Below, one piece after another: positions 63,091 through 64,000 of a stretch of DNA of 64,000 bases (positions are counted from its first letter, which is position 1; each line of letters starts with the position of its first letter). The translations under genes and the position numbers were made by a program. The notes under the pieces were generated by a model. The model saw nothing but the letters and a program-made list of their open reading frames with translations, did not search any database and was not told where the DNA came from. The stretch comes from Betaproteobacteria bacterium. Lineage in GTDB: Bacteria; Pseudomonadota; Gammaproteobacteria; Burkholderiales; Sulfuricellaceae. The stretch spans positions 62,001 through 126,000 of the forward strand of contig JAJFTF010000031.1 in assembly GCA_021373185.1 (NCBI GenBank), written 5' to 3'.

Positions 63091-64000
63091 TGCTTTATCG
63101 CTTCCCGAAAAATGATTTCCATCTTGTCCAGCATGGCCTCCATGCCGAACTTGGCGCGAGCCCTGAGCAGAGCCGCTTGTCCCAGCTCATGTCTGAGCGC
63201 CTGATCCGCGAGCAGCCGTTCCAGGGCGAGGCGCAGAGGTTCTGCTTGCCTGGGTTCGACAATCAAGCCGGTTTGCTCGTGCTGCACGGCTTCGAGGATG
63301 CTGCCAATCGGGGTGGAGACAATCGGCAGTCCGCACAGCATCGCTTGCAGGATGGCTTGCGGCACGCCTTCATTGGCATAAGACGGCAGCGCGAAAATAT
63401 CCATGGCTTGCAGCCAGGGCAGAACGTCGCGCTGGTTGCCGGGCATGACGACACGTCCCTCCAGCCCCAGCTCCGCAATTTTCTTGTGCAGGGCGTCGCG
63501 TTGCGGCCCATCGCCGATGATCAGCAGGCGGGTCGCAGGGTCTTTTAATCCGGCAAAGGCATCGAGCAGGTAAGTGTGGCCTTTCCAGCTGCGCAGGGTG
63601 GCGACGATGCCGACAATCGGCGCGTCGTGCGGGAGTCCGAGGGCATTTCGCGCCGCCGACTTGTCGCCGGGAACGAAATGCGCGGTATCGATGCCGGTCG
63701 GCACCGAGGTGATCTGTTCCGGCGCATAGCCGTTGCTGTCGATCAGTTGCTGCCTCAGCAACCCACCGGTGGTGGCGATATGCCGGGTCGCCTTCCGGTA
63801 AAGCCAGCGCGTGGTGAAATTGTTCGGGATCGGCGCCGAAATATGGCGGGTTCGCACCAGCGGCGGCGCATGCCGCAACCCCAAGGAAGCCAGCGCCACA
63901 AGCCAGCTATCGGTGGAGCTGTGGGTGTTGATGACGTCCGCCGGATGTTTTTTGAGCCAGCGGCGCATGGCGAGCATGCCGCGCAGGTTTTTGCGGCCGA
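63087..64000 (-). CDS. family 4 glycosyltransferase, 5' end missing
   Basis: At least 303 residues of a GT4 enzyme; the frame stays open to the right edge (GRKNLRGMLAM upstream of the first Met), so the N-terminus is outside the window. Motifs: TGIDTAHFVPGD, GIVATLRSWKGHTYL and ALPSYANEGVPQAILQAM. Likely LPS core or O-antigen GT. Confidence 0.85.
   Translation of the reverse strand, partial: GRKNLRGMLAMRRWLKKHPADVINTHSSTDSWLVALASLGLRHAPPLVRTRHISAPIPNNFTTRWLYRKATRHIATTGGLLRQQLIDSNGYAPEQITSVPTGIDTAHFVPGDKSAARNALGLPHDAPIVGIVATLRSWKGHTYLLDAFAGLKDPATRLLIIGDGPQRDALHKKIAELGLEGRVVMPGNQRDVLPWLQAMDIFALPSYANEGVPQAILQAMLCGLPIVSTPIGSILEAVQHEQTGLIVEPRQAEPLRLALERLLADQALRHELGQAALLRARAKFGMEAMLDKMEIIFREAIKQ

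Overview
The window is one long surface-glycan locus of a Gram-negative bacterium. It holds LPS heptosyltransferase-type genes, an O-antigen ligase and a WbpM-type dehydratase; gene content and moderate GC suggest a betaproteobacterium, but no housekeeping marker confirms this. From 1 to 53.5 kb every gene lies on the + strand, mostly with 4-14 bp start/stop overlaps. From 53.5 kb to the end most genes lie on the - strand. Base composition is patchy: AT-rich islands (about 9.3-15, 21.9-22.9, 28.3-33.2, 37.2-38.1 and 56.9-57.6 kb) alternate with GC-richer blocks (about 48-53.5 and 59-64 kb). This fits a mosaic assembled by transfer.

Region A (1-9.3 kb) is a legionaminic-acid-type nonulosonic acid pathway: a LegC aminotransferase end, NeuB/LegI synthase, NeuC/LegG hydrolysing epimerase, PtmE-like CBS-nucleotidyltransferase and CMP-sugar synthetase. 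Two formyltransferases, a PIG-L deacetylase and an oxidoreductase/aminotransferase pair are interleaved, which points to an N-formylated or otherwise re-decorated derivative. Region B (9.3-14.9 kb) has a 60-residue unknown protein, a structured intergenic element, a DUF115 (Maf-type) protein, a zinc-ribbon methyltransferase, a B12-type radical SAM enzyme and a large unknown transferase-like protein. Region C (14.9-22.8 kb) starts with a radical SAM remnant, then PseB, aldo/keto reductase, a cytidylyltransferase-class III aminotransferase fusion, an RmlD-like reductase, a second NeuB-family synthase, a GT2 and a methyltransferase.

Region D (23-33.2 kb) has a DUF4910 protein, SpsF-type cytidylyltransferase, unknown GT-B-like protein, a second oxidoreductase/aminotransferase pair, acetyltransferase, PseA/WbpG-type amidotransferase, amidase and a LIC12162-type transferase. 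Region E (33.4-43 kb) is the least familiar set: hydroxyacid dehydrogenase, CMP-sugar synthetase, radical SAM/SPASM, SDR, FkbM methyltransferase, cobalamin-type radical SAM, epimerase, HAD phosphatase and a large surface-carbohydrate protein. I regard it as the best candidate for an undescribed CMP-activated acidic sugar pathway.

Region F (43-48.2 kb) makes a CDP-6-deoxyhexose (RfbG, epimerase, RfbF, reductase) and carries a GT2 and an SDR. Region G (48.2-53.5 kb) initiates repeat-unit synthesis: GT4, WbpV-like reductase, PglC/WbpL-type phosphosugar transferase, WbpM dehydratase and a methyltransferase. Region H (53.5-64 kb) is LPS core/O-antigen ligation: four GT9 heptosyltransferase-family proteins, WaaL, FkbM, DUF4254, two GT4, a GT2 and a methyltransferase. 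No tRNA, rRNA, CRISPR array or intact transposase was seen.
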